A DNA stretch of 64,000 bases from Kutzneria viridogrisea (lineage in GTDB: Bacteria > Actinomycetota > Actinomycetes > Mycobacteriales > Pseudonocardiaceae): assembly GCA_014138725.1 (NCBI GenBank), contig JACJID010000004.1, positions 1,178,001-1,242,000 of the forward strand, in the 5' to 3' direction. The notes below the pieces were generated by a model. The model was not told the DNA's origin. It searched no databases and saw nothing but the letters and a program-made list of their open reading frames with translations. How positions within the stretch are numbered: position 1 is the first letter of the stretch; every line of letters starts with the position of its first letter. Positions 28,801-36,531 of the stretch are shown here, piece after piece. A program made the position numbers and the translations under genes.

Positions 28801-31800
28801 TCATCGCCCTGGAGCACCCCAAGCGCTGGGGCGGCCTGGTCGACCTGCCCGAGCGGCTGGACGAGCGGGCCACCGCGCGGTTGTGGGCGGTGCTGGGCGG
28901 GATCGAGGACCAGGTCGCGTTGCGGGCCAGCGGCGCGTTCGGCCGCCGGATCGTGCACGCGCGGACCGAGGGCGCGCCGCCCGCACGCCGCTGGCAGCCC
29001 CGCGGCACGGTGCTGATCACCGGCGGGACCGGCGCGCTGGGCACGCACCTGGCCCGCTGGCTGGCCGGTCAGGGCGCCACGCACGTCGTGCTGACCAGTC
29101 GCAGCGGCCGGGCCGCGGACGGGCTGACCGCCGAACTGGCCGCGCAGGGCTGCGAACTGGTGGTCGCCGCGTGCGACGTCACCGACCGGGATTCCCTGGC
29201 AGCACTGGTGACGAGCCTGACCACGCAGGGCTCGGTGATCCGCACGGTGATCCACGCCGCGGGCATCTCCCCGCTCGCCCCGGTTGAAGGCCTGACCGCC
29301 GAGGAGATCGCCGAGGTCGCCGCGCCGAAGGTCACCGGCTCGCTGAATCTGGTCGAGGTGCTGGACGGCACCCAACTGGACGCGCTCGTGCTGTTCTCCT
29401 CGATCTCGGGGACCTGGGGCGTCGCCGACCACGCCGCCTACGCCATGGCCAACGCCTTCCTGGACGCTTTCGCCCAGCAGCAGCGGGATCGCGGGGTGCC
29501 CGCGCTGTCGGTGGCCTGGGGCCCATGGTCGGGCGGCGGCATGATCGCCGAGGAGTTGCAGGACGTGCTCCGGCGACGGGGCGTGCCGGTGATCGACCCC
29601 GAGCCCGCGATCGCCGGGCTGCGCCAGGCCCTGGACCACCAGGACACGTTCATCGCCGTGGCCGAGGTGGACTGGGAGCGGTTCGTGCCCACGTTCACCA
29701 CGCTGCGGCCCAGCCCGCTGCTGGACGAACTGCCCGAGACCGCGCGGTTGTCGCAGGCCGAGGTCAAGGAGGAGACCGGTTCCTCCTTGCACGGCAAGCT
29801 GTCCGGCCTGCCCGCCGCGGAGGTCGACCGGGTGCTGGTGGAACTGGTCCGCGAGCACACCGCCAAGGTGCTCGGACACGCCGACCCGGCGCTGGTCGAC
29901 ACCGAGCGCGCGTTCAAGGACATCGGCTTCGACTCGCTGACCGCCGTGGACCTGCGCAACCGGCTCACCGAGGCCACCGGCCTGCGGCTGCCCAGCACGC
30001 TGGTGTTCGACCACCCCACGCCCGAGGCGCTGGCCGCCCACCTGCGCTCCGAGGTGCTCGGATCCGTTCAGGCGGTCAAGGACGACTCGGTGGTCGCGGC
30101 GTCCACAGAGGACCCGATCGCGATCGTGGCGATGGGCTGCCGACTGCCCGGCGGGGTGCGCTCCCCCGAGGACCTGTGGCGGATCGTGGCCGAGGGCGCC
30201 GACGTGATGTCCGGCATGCCCACCGACCGCGGCTGGGACCTCACCGGGATCTACGACCCGAACCCGGACGCCCCCGGCACGACCTACGTGCGCACCGGTG
30301 GCTTCCTGTACGACAGCGGGGACTTCGACGCCGAACTGTTCGGCGTCTCACCGCGCGAGGCGCTGGCCACCGACCCGCAGCAGCGCCTGTTGCTGGAGAC
30401 GGTCTGGGAGACCATCGAGCGGGCGGGCATCAACCCGCAGTCCCTGCGCGGCAGCCGGACCGGCGTGTTCGTCGGGCTGACCGAGCAGTACTACGGCGCC
30501 CCGAACCGGCGTTCCCCCGACGGGGACGAGGGCTACCTGGTCACCGGAGACGTGTCCAGCGTGGCCTCCGGCCGGATCGCCTACGTGCTCGGCCTGGAGG
30601 GCCCGGCCATCACCCTGGACACGGCCTGTTCGTCCACTTTGGTCGCACTGCACCTGGCCGCCCAGGCGGTGCGGCAGGGTGAGTGCGAGCTGGCGCTGGC
30701 CGGTGGCGCGATGGTCATGGCCACCCCCTCCCAGTTCCTCGGCTTCTCCCGCCAGCGCGGGCTCGCCCAGGACGGCCGCTGCAAGCCGTTCTCCTCGCGG
30801 GCGGACGGGTTCGCCCTGTCCGAGGGCGTCGGCGTGCTCATGGTGGAGCGGCTGTCCCAGGCCAGGCAGCACGGGCACCCGGTGCTGGCGGTGCTGCGCG
30901 GGTCGGCCGTCAACTCCGACGGGGCCAGCAACGGCCTGACCGCGCCGAGCGGTCCCGCCCAGCAGCGGGTGATCCGCCAGGCGCTGGCCAGCGCGGGCCT
31001 TCGACCGTCCGAAGTGGACGCCGTCGAGGCGCACGGCACCGGCACCACCCTGGGCGACCCGATCGAGGCGAACGCCCTGCTGGCCACCTACGGCCAGGAC
31101 CGGGACGAGCCGCTGTGGATCGGCTCGGTCAAGTCCAACATCGGGCACACGCAGACCGTGTCCGGCATCTCCGGCGTGATCAAGATGGTGGAGGCCATGC
31201 GGCACGGGGTGCTGCCCCGCAGCCTGCACGCCGAGGCACCGACCGAGCACGTGGACTGGAGCACCGGCAAGGTCCGGCTACTGGACGAGAACCGGCCGTG
31301 GCCCGCCGAGGGCCGCCCGCGCCGCGCCGGGATCTCGGCGTTCGGCATCAGCGGCACCAACGCCCACGTCATCATCGAGCAGCCCGCCGAGCCCGAACCG
31401 GTGGAGCCCGCTGCCGCCACGGAAGGCTTCGTGCCGTGGGTCCTCAGTGGACACACCCCCGAGGCGCTGCGGGACCAGGCCCATGCGCTGCGCGAGCACC
31501 TGCTCGCCAACCCGCAGCTGCGCCCGGCCGATGTGGCCCGCTCACTGGCCAGTACCCGCGCGAGCTTCGAGTACCGGGCCGTGGTGCTCGCCGAGGTGCT
31601 GAACACCGGCACGCAAGCGCTTGCGGCACTGGACAACTCCCCCAACGTGATCACCGGCTCGGCCCGAACCGGACGCACGGCCTTCCTGTTCTCCGGGCAG
31701 GGTGCGCAGCGCGCGGGCATGGGCCGTGAACTGTACGAGGCGTTCCCGGTGTTCGCTGACGCGCTGGACGCGGTGCTGGCCCGGTTCGACATTCCGCTGC

Positions 31801-34559
31801 GCGAGGTCATGTTCGGCGAGTCCGAACTGTTGAACCAGACCGAGTACACGCAGGCGGCCCTGTTCGCCATCGAGGTCGCGCTCTACCGGCTCGTCGAGTC
31901 CTGGGGCCTCACCCCGGACTACCTGATCGGACACTCGATCGGTGAACTCGCCGCCGCGCACGTCGCGGGCGTTCTGTCCCTTGAGGACGCGTGCAAGCTG
32001 GTTGCGGCTCGTGGCCGGTTGATGCAGGCGCTGCCGACTGGTGGCGCGATGATCGCGATCCAGGCCACCGAGGACGAGGTCCGTCCGCTGCTGACCGACC
32101 GGGTGTCGATCGCGGCGATCAACGGCCCGCGCTCGGTCGTGGTCTCCGGGGACGAGGACGCCGCGCAAGCGATTGCCGACCAGTTCGCCGACCGCAAGAC
32201 CCGGCGGCTCACCGTGAGCCACGCGTTCCACTCCCCGCGCATGGACCCCATGCTGGCGGAGTTCAAGTCACTAGCTGACCAATTGACTTATTCACTTCCG
32301 ATCATTCCCATCCTCGGCAACACCGAGGGCGACCCCACCACCCCCGAGTACTGGGTGCGCCACGTCCGCGAGGCCGTGCGTTTCCACGAAGGCATCACCA
32401 AGCTGCACGAGCTGGGGGTGAGCCGGTACCTGGAGCTCGGCCCGAGCGGGGTGCTCACCGCGATGGCCCAGGACAGCCTGCCCGAGGGTGAGACCGTACT
32501 GGTCCCCGCGCTGCGCAAGGACCGCGACGAGGTCTTCGCCATCACCAGTGCGGTGTCCACTTTGCACGTTCACGGTTTCTCCCCCGACTGGGAACGGATC
32601 GTGCAGGGCGAGGTGGTCCCGCTGCCGACCTACGCGTTCCAGCACCAGCGCTACTGGCTCTACGACAAGGCCGGGTCGGCGCCGACCAGCAAGGTCGACG
32701 CCTGGCGGTACCGGATCCAGTGGAAGCCCGTCACGGCAGGCGGCAAGGCGCTGACCGGCAACTGGCTGGCGATCGTCCCCATGGGACACTCCGCACTGGC
32801 CGATGCCCTGCGCACACAGGGTTTGACCGTCACGGAGGACTGGACCAGCATCGCTGGCCACCACGACGGCATCCTGTCCTTCCTGTCGCTGGACGAGCTG
32901 CCCCATCCCGTGCACCCGTCGATGACCCGCGGCACCGCCGCCACCGTCGAACTGGTCAACGCCGGGCACAGCGCCCCGATCTGGTGCGTCACCAGCGGTG
33001 CCGTGTCCACCGGCCCAGAGGACCCGGTGACCAGCGCCGCGCAGGGCTCGACCTGGGGCCTGGGCGCGGTGCTCGGCCTGGACCACCCCGACCGCTGGGG
33101 CGGCCTGATCGACATCCCGGCGGACCACACCGACGACACGATCGCCCAGCTCGTCCGCGTGCTGGCCGACCCGGCCGGTGAGGACCAGCTCGCGATCCGC
33201 GCCTCGGGGACCTACGCGCGCCGCATGGTGCACGCACCGCGCCTGCGCGCCGGGAACGGCTGGCAGCCAAGGGGAACCGTGCTGGTCACCGGCGGAACGG
33301 GTGCGCTGGGCGGCCACGTGGCCCGCTGGGCGGCACGGCAGGGCGCCGAGCACCTGATCTTGACCAGCCGTCGCGGGCGGGAGGCCGCGGGCGCCGCGGA
33401 GCTGGAGTCGGAGCTGATCGAGCTGGGCGCACGGGTGACGATCGCGGCCTGCGACACGGGTGATCGTGAGGCGCTGGCGAAGCTGCTCGCCGCCGAGGAG
33501 GTCGACGCCGTGGTGCACACCGCGGGTGTCGCGCAGGAGGAGATGCCGCTGTCCAGGATGAGCCTGGCGGAGTTCGCCGAGTTCGGGCGGGCCAAGCGTG
33601 GCGGCGCGATGTACCTGGACGAGTTGCTGGCCGACCGCGAGTTGGACGCCTTCGTGGTGTTCTCCTCGGTGTCGGCGGTCTGGGGCAACGGCGGGTCCTC
33701 CGCCTACGCCAGCGCCAACGGTTTCCTGGACGGGCTGGCGTTCCAGCGCCGGGCCAGGGGCAGGACGGCCACCTCGGTCGTGTGGGGTGCCTGGGGTGGC
33801 GGCGGCATGGTCGACCCGGCCACCGAGGACAAGCACCGGCGGCACGGCGTTCCGGTGATGGACCCCGAGCTGGCGATCAGCGCGCTGCAACAGGCCGTCG
33901 AGGACGACGAGACCCAGCTGATCGTGGCCGATGTGGTGTGGGAGACCTTCGCCCCCGCGCTGAGCTTCGCCCGGCCGCGTCCGCTGCTGCACGACCTGCC
34001 CGAGTTGCAGGAGGAGCCCGCGACCGAGGTTCCCCAGCAGGGCAACGACCTCGTGCAGCGGCTGCTCGGCATGAGCGAGGAGGACCAGCTGCACACCCTG
34101 ACCGAACTCGTGCACGTCGAGACCGCGCACGTGTTGGGGCACAGCGGGACCAGCTCGGTGCGCGGCGGCAAGGCGTTCAAGGAGCTGGGTTTCGACTCGC
34201 TGACCGGTGTCGAGCTGCGCAACAGGCTCAACGCCGCCACCGGGTGCACGATCAGCTCCACGGCGGTGTTCGACCACCCGACGCCCAAGGCGCTGGCCGC
34301 GCACCTGCGCGAGGAACTGCTCGCCGGTGCCGTGCCGGAGCTGGACGTGTTGGGCGAACTGGACAAGCTAGAGCGCGCGCTGGCCAACTCCGCCCCGGAC
34401 GGGGAGCTGCGCGCCAAGATCGGCGGGCGGTTGCAGGCCCTGCTGTCCCAGTTCGGCGGCGGCAGCCCTGCCGTCACCGATGAGGACCTGGACCTGGAGC
34501 TGGCCAGCGACGAGGAGATGTTCGACCTGATCGAGAAGGAACTAGGAGGGCTGGACTGA
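22881..34559 (+). CDS. Modular type I polyketide synthase: KSQ loading module plus two extension modules
   Basis: 3,892 residues. Loading module: a ketosynthase whose active-site Cys is Gln166 (TVDTGQSSS), a decarboxylating KSQ; an acyltransferase (GHSQG at 604-608, YASH at 707-710, methylmalonyl type); an ACP (Ser911 in GYDSV). Module 1: KS (Cys1141), AT (YASH at 1652, methylmalonyl), KR (Trp2179, His2184, Tyr2187; no LDD motif, so A2 type), ACP (Ser2352). Module 2: KS (Cys2583), AT (HAFH at 3114-3117, malonyl), KR (Trp3601, Tyr3609, no LDD; A1 type), ACP (Ser3773). No DH, ER or TE. The C-terminal 75 residues form a DEBS-type docking domain ending EEMFDLIEKELGGLD. Predicted ACP-bound product: 3,5-dihydroxy-4-methylheptanoyl. 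I chose ATG 22881 because the open frame upstream only shadows the SDR gene. Confidence 0.96.
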   Translation: MGDPTAQDLGGSGDIAIVGLSCRLPGAADPGRFWELLASGGDAVGRPPKQRWGAEWGGFLDEVDRFDPAFFGISPREAAAMDPQQRLALELAWEAVEDARLLPDALRGSHSGVFLGAIWGDYETLTHQAGALGHQTLVGVNRGVIANRVSHVLALHGPSLTVDTGQSSSLVAVHLACESLRRGESELALAGGVNLSLAPESNAVLSEFGGLSPDGRCFTFDERANGFVRGEGGAVVLLKPLARAVADGDRVYCVIRGSAVNHDGADEDLVVPSVRAQRGVLAAAYRKAGVDPGQVQYVELHGTGTKVGDPIEAAALGAVLGRGRTGSALRVGSVKTNVGHLEAAAGAVGLVKAALSVFRRQLVPSINFERPNPRIPLDELNLQVQQEFEPWPGEGPLLAGVSSFGIGGTNCHVVLGEGPAPSQAAEAEPALVPWLISGRSREAVRAQAAKLVSHVDGLNPVDVGHSLASSRSAFEHRAVVVGTGEELLAGARALAAGEPWNHLAEGVADAGGKVVFSFPGQGSHWIGMAEQLLEQSPAFAAKMAECAAECAKFVDWSLLEVLRQVPGAPSLERMDVVQPAAFAVMVSMAEVWRTLGVTPDAVVGHSQGEVAAAHVAGALSLEDAFRVMALRGKAIRDQLSGQGGMAAVALPVERVEELIAPWTGALSIGAVNSPSSTIVSGSPEDVAALVEQCTAQGVRARVVVIDYASHSARVEVIRARMIADLASVTPRPGQVPMFSTVTGDWIDHSKLNGEYWYSNIRHTVRFRDAVRGLAETGHTVFVELGAHSVLTLATQETLDACEVDNPVVVGSTRRGDGGLDRLLTSAAELYVRGVPVDWSQCFGDKAKLVDLPTYAFQRQRYWVGESTEQQVSQSIEDPTELVRAHVAAVLGLSDASAVQMKRTFKDAGYDSVMSVELRNRLSTATGLRLPSGLLYNFPTPTELVAHLQDQLSGQRNLARQVVAAKVSEEPIAIVGMACRYPGGVRTPEQLWQLLADEVDAISEFPTDRGWDLRELYHPDPEHQGSSYARHGGFLHDAAEFDPAFFGISPREATAMDPQQRLLLEVSWEAFERAGIDPTTLRGSQSGVFVGAMSQDYGPQLHQGAEGFDGYLLTGNTASVASGRLAYTLGLEGPALTVDTACSSSLVALHLAVQALRNGECSLALAGGAAVMSSPGIFVEFSRQRGLSPDGRCKAFSDSADGTGWAEGVGMLLVERLSDAQRNGHRVLAVVRGSAVNQDGASNGLTAPNGPSQERLILQALANAGLRPSDVDAVEAHGTGTTLGDPIEAHSVLATYGQDRDRPLWLGSAKSNIGHTQAAAGVAGVIKMVQAMHHEVLPKTLHVTEPSSHVDWSAGKVELLTSAQPWDSEVRRAGVSSFGVSGTNAHVIIEQAPATEPEPVGEDAVVPWPVTARSAEAVQEQVDRLRNEVSGQRSVDVGYSLATGRAEFDHRAVLIGDVRVDGVVLPQGKRVFVFPGQGSQWVGMAVDLLGSSPAFASRMAECAAALSEFVDWDLVSSLSDPAAFERVDVVQPMSWAVMVSLAEVWRSHGITPDAVVGHSQGEIAAACVAGALSIQDAARVVALRSKAIAEVLAGRGGMVSVALPLAEVEPLLDERISIAAFNGPSSIVVAGDPQALDELVASCERARRIPVDYASHTAHVELIADRLAEVLAPISPRTAEIPFFSTVTGDWIDTGALDAGYWYTNLRQTVLFEKAVRGLADSGHTTFVEVSSHSVLTSGLQDVVDGTVVGTLRRNEGTLVRFYTSLAELYVRGVEPDWSAIFPADARRVDLPTYAFQRQRYWLEAPKPRSAADPVDAAFWAAVEREDLESLSASLAVEQSALGEVLPALSTWRRLQREESTVDSWRYRITWKPLNPAPGRLSGTWLVIAPEGADTSLLEGSGAEVLVNAPLDGLNPAGVLSLLECPSETVKLVQDLGAAGIEAPLWVGTRGAVSTGDADPLTNPLAAQLWGLGRVIALEHPKRWGGLVDLPERLDERATARLWAVLGGIEDQVALRASGAFGRRIVHARTEGAPPARRWQPRGTVLITGGTGALGTHLARWLAGQGATHVVLTSRSGRAADGLTAELAAQGCELVVAACDVTDRDSLAALVTSLTTQGSVIRTVIHAAGISPLAPVEGLTAEEIAEVAAPKVTGSLNLVEVLDGTQLDALVLFSSISGTWGVADHAAYAMANAFLDAFAQQQRDRGVPALSVAWGPWSGGGMIAEELQDVLRRRGVPVIDPEPAIAGLRQALDHQDTFIAVAEVDWERFVPTFTTLRPSPLLDELPETARLSQAEVKEETGSSLHGKLSGLPAAEVDRVLVELVREHTAKVLGHADPALVDTERAFKDIGFDSLTAVDLRNRLTEATGLRLPSTLVFDHPTPEALAAHLRSEVLGSVQAVKDDSVVAASTEDPIAIVAMGCRLPGGVRSPEDLWRIVAEGADVMSGMPTDRGWDLTGIYDPNPDAPGTTYVRTGGFLYDSGDFDAELFGVSPREALATDPQQRLLLETVWETIERAGINPQSLRGSRTGVFVGLTEQYYGAPNRRSPDGDEGYLVTGDVSSVASGRIAYVLGLEGPAITLDTACSSTLVALHLAAQAVRQGECELALAGGAMVMATPSQFLGFSRQRGLAQDGRCKPFSSRADGFALSEGVGVLMVERLSQARQHGHPVLAVLRGSAVNSDGASNGLTAPSGPAQQRVIRQALASAGLRPSEVDAVEAHGTGTTLGDPIEANALLATYGQDRDEPLWIGSVKSNIGHTQTVSGISGVIKMVEAMRHGVLPRSLHAEAPTEHVDWSTGKVRLLDENRPWPAEGRPRRAGISAFGISGTNAHVIIEQPAEPEPVEPAAATEGFVPWVLSGHTPEALRDQAHALREHLLANPQLRPADVARSLASTRASFEYRAVVLAEVLNTGTQALAALDNSPNVITGSARTGRTAFLFSGQGAQRAGMGRELYEAFPVFADALDAVLARFDIPLREVMFGESELLNQTEYTQAALFAIEVALYRLVESWGLTPDYLIGHSIGELAAAHVAGVLSLEDACKLVAARGRLMQALPTGGAMIAIQATEDEVRPLLTDRVSIAAINGPRSVVVSGDEDAAQAIADQFADRKTRRLTVSHAFHSPRMDPMLAEFKSLADQLTYSLPIIPILGNTEGDPTTPEYWVRHVREAVRFHEGITKLHELGVSRYLELGPSGVLTAMAQDSLPEGETVLVPALRKDRDEVFAITSAVSTLHVHGFSPDWERIVQGEVVPLPTYAFQHQRYWLYDKAGSAPTSKVDAWRYRIQWKPVTAGGKALTGNWLAIVPMGHSALADALRTQGLTVTEDWTSIAGHHDGILSFLSLDELPHPVHPSMTRGTAATVELVNAGHSAPIWCVTSGAVSTGPEDPVTSAAQGSTWGLGAVLGLDHPDRWGGLIDIPADHTDDTIAQLVRVLADPAGEDQLAIRASGTYARRMVHAPRLRAGNGWQPRGTVLVTGGTGALGGHVARWAARQGAEHLILTSRRGREAAGAAELESELIELGARVTIAACDTGDREALAKLLAAEEVDAVVHTAGVAQEEMPLSRMSLAEFAEFGRAKRGGAMYLDELLADRELDAFVVFSSVSAVWGNGGSSAYASANGFLDGLAFQRRARGRTATSVVWGAWGGGGMVDPATEDKHRRHGVPVMDPELAISALQQAVEDDETQLIVADVVWETFAPALSFARPRPLLHDLPELQEEPATEVPQQGNDLVQRLLGMSEEDQLHTLTELVHVETAHVLGHSGTSSVRGGKAFKELGFDSLTGVELRNRLNAATGCTISSTAVFDHPTPKALAAHLREELLAGAVPELDVLGELDKLERALANSAPDGELRAKIGGRLQALLSQFGGGSPAVTDEDLDLELASDEEMFDLIEKELGGLD

Positions 34560-35879
34560 GTTCAGCTCCTCCAGGGCCACGCCGGTGGTGCGTGGCCCGA
34601 GCACTGCCACGTCCAGGGCCAGCAGCACCATCGCGCCAGCGATCAGCGCGAACAACAGGCCGCTGTCCTGGGCCAGCGGCAGCAGCACGAAGGGCATCAA
34701 CCCCGTTGCCAGCCTGGACAGCGAGTAGATGCCGCTGACCGCCGTGCCGCGCACCGCGGTCGGGAAGATCTCCGCCTGGTAGATGTGGAAGGCGTTGGAG
34801 AACACGTTGCTGACCGCGGTGTAGCCGAAGCCCAGCAGCACGATCCAGGTGGTGCTCGTGGCGGAGCCGAAGGCGATTCCGAACGCCGCCATGCCCAGTG
34901 CCGAGCCGATCACCAGGTGCTTGCGCTCGATCCGCTCCACGATCGGCACCGACAGGGCCGAGCCGATCGGGTAGCCCAGGAAGGTCACCGCGCTGAACAG
35001 CAGGGACTGCACGACCGGATAGCCCTTGGCCACCAGCACCAGCGGCACCAGCGTGCCGAACCCGTAGTAGCCAACGGGTTGCAGCACCTGGAGCACCACC
35101 ATCATGATCGTGCGCCGCCGGTAGGGCGGGCGCAGCAGCACACCGAGACCGCCGTCCTGCCTGGTGTCCACTGTGGCCGGTTCGACTGGATCGGGCAGCG
35201 GGGTCCCGGCCTGCGCCTCGAAGCGCCGCACGATGGCCTCCGCCTCCTCGGTGCGGCCCACGGCCTCCAGCCACCTCGGCGACTCGGGCAGCCCCGCACG
35301 CAGCGCGAAGACCAGCACCGAACCCAGTGCTCCCAGCACGAACATCCAGCGCCAGCCCTCGATGCCCAGCGGCGCGATCGGCACCAGCCACTGCCCCAGG
35401 AAGCCCACCGCCGGGAAACCGAGGAAGCCGAAGGTGTAGGCCAGCGCGGTGTACCGCCCCCGGTCGCGCGCCGGGAGCAGGTCACCGAGATAGGTGTCCG
35501 CCAGTGCCGGTTCCGCCCCGATGCCGAACCCGGCGCACAGCCGGGCCAGCACCAGCACCACCGGGTCGAAGCTGAACGCGCCCACCAGCGAGAACACCGA
35601 GTAGACCGCCGTGCTGAGCAGGAAGGCCCGCCTGCGGCCCAGCCGGTCCGCCATCCGCCCGAGGGTCAGCGCGCCCACGAACATGCCCAGGAAGGCCGAG
35701 GACAGCACCAGGGCCTGCGCCGGTTTGCCCAGGTGGAACTGCGCGCCGTGCACGCCCCCGAGCACACCGGCCAGGAATATCTCGTAGAAGTCGAAGAACA
35801 GCCCGCACCCGACCGCCACCGTCGCCAACCGGTGCCCACGGGTGATCGGCAGGCGATTCATCCGCGCCGCAACCGTCAC
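34542..35879 (-). CDS. MFS transporter (sugar/metabolite porter type)
   Basis: 445 residues with 12 predicted membrane helices. The loop motif GRMADRLGRRRAFLL (helices 2-3) and the PESPRWLEAVGR motif after helix 6 are those of the sugar-porter and related metabolite families rather than drug pumps. GTG 35879 or ATG 35861 could start it; neither has a strong ribosome site. It follows the TetR gene by 9 bp. Its 3' end overlaps the end of the PKS by 18 bp tail to tail, so it could move a product or precursor of that pathway, but nothing in the sequence shows this. Confidence 0.87.
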   Translation of the reverse strand: MTVAARMNRLPITRGHRLATVAVGCGLFFDFYEIFLAGVLGGVHGAQFHLGKPAQALVLSSAFLGMFVGALTLGRMADRLGRRRAFLLSTAVYSVFSLVGAFSFDPVVLVLARLCAGFGIGAEPALADTYLGDLLPARDRGRYTALAYTFGFLGFPAVGFLGQWLVPIAPLGIEGWRWMFVLGALGSVLVFALRAGLPESPRWLEAVGRTEEAEAIVRRFEAQAGTPLPDPVEPATVDTRQDGGLGVLLRPPYRRRTIMMVVLQVLQPVGYYGFGTLVPLVLVAKGYPVVQSLLFSAVTFLGYPIGSALSVPIVERIERKHLVIGSALGMAAFGIAFGSATSTTWIVLLGFGYTAVSNVFSNAFHIYQAEIFPTAVRGTAVSGIYSLSRLATGLMPFVLLPLAQDSGLLFALIAGAMVLLALDVAVLGPRTTGVALEELNSVQPS

Positions 35880-35888
35880 GGGCTGAGA

Positions 35889-36491
35889 CTACGGGTGCTG
35901 GCCGCTGTTCTCGCGGCGGCACTCGCCGCCGAGGCCCACCCCGCGCAGCACCGCGTTCGCCACCTCCCGTGGGAACTCCGGCCCCAGTTCCCGGTGCCCG
36001 AACAGCGCCCGGAACACGATCGGCGCCGCGAACAGGTCCAGGACGAGGTCCACGTCGAGGCCGGGACGCAACTCTGCGCGCCGCCAGCCCTGCTCCAGGG
36101 TCACGATGCACGCCGCCCGCCGTGGTTCCCACACCACGTCGAGGAAGCTCTTGCGCAGTTCCGGGTCATCGGCGAGGTCGGCCACGAGTGCCGGGAGCAC
36201 GCGGGCGAACGCCGGGTCGGCCATGCCGTCCTGGAGCGCTCGGATGTGCTCGACGAGGTCGCAGTGCGTGCAGCCGGTGTCGACCTCGACGACCCCGATC
36301 CGGTCGTTGGCCATGGCTTCGATGACCAGGTGCCGCTGGCTCCGCCACCGGCGGCGGATCGCGGGCTTGGTGGTGCCCGCCCGCTGGGCGATGGCCTCCA
36401 TGGTCAGCGCCGAGTAGCCCACTTCCCGCAGGAGTTCGGTCACGGCGGACAGCACGGCCTGGTCGATCCGCTCGTCCCGTGGGCGGGCCAC
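35889..36491 (-). CDS. TetR-family transcriptional regulator
   Basis: 200 residues from GTG 36491, preceded by GGGAGGAC. Helix-turn-helix at ALTMEAIAQRAGTTKPAIRR. The C-terminal domain has the TetR_C layout (FARVLPALVADLADDPELRK). It lies 40 bp behind the quinone-oxidoreductase gene and just ahead of the MFS gene on one strand, so it probably controls this set, perhaps through the palindrome at 37.5 kb. The upstream extension of the open frame is a shadow of the oxidoreductase. Confidence 0.9.
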   Translation of the reverse strand: MARPRDERIDQAVLSAVTELLREVGYSALTMEAIAQRAGTTKPAIRRRWRSQRHLVIEAMANDRIGVVEVDTGCTHCDLVEHIRALQDGMADPAFARVLPALVADLADDPELRKSFLDVVWEPRRAACIVTLEQGWRRAELRPGLDVDLVLDLFAAPIVFRALFGHRELGPEFPREVANAVLRGVGLGGECRRENSGQHP

Positions 36492-36531
36492 CGCTGTCCT
36501 CCCTTGAATCGCACCGAAGAGTGCGAGCAGC

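Noticed and set aside
32640-33280. Possible dehydratase domain in module 2
   Set aside because: The region between AT and KR is the usual KR structural subdomain (VDAWRYRIQWKP onward); no HxxxGxxxxP motif is present. The same holds for module 1.
23337-34304. Long antisense open frames across the PKS gene (23337-25718, 28467-30041, 32292-34304 and others)
   Set aside because: They are shadows created by extreme third-position GC. They have no membrane, domain or ribosome-site signal, while the forward frame carries complete PKS motifs throughout.
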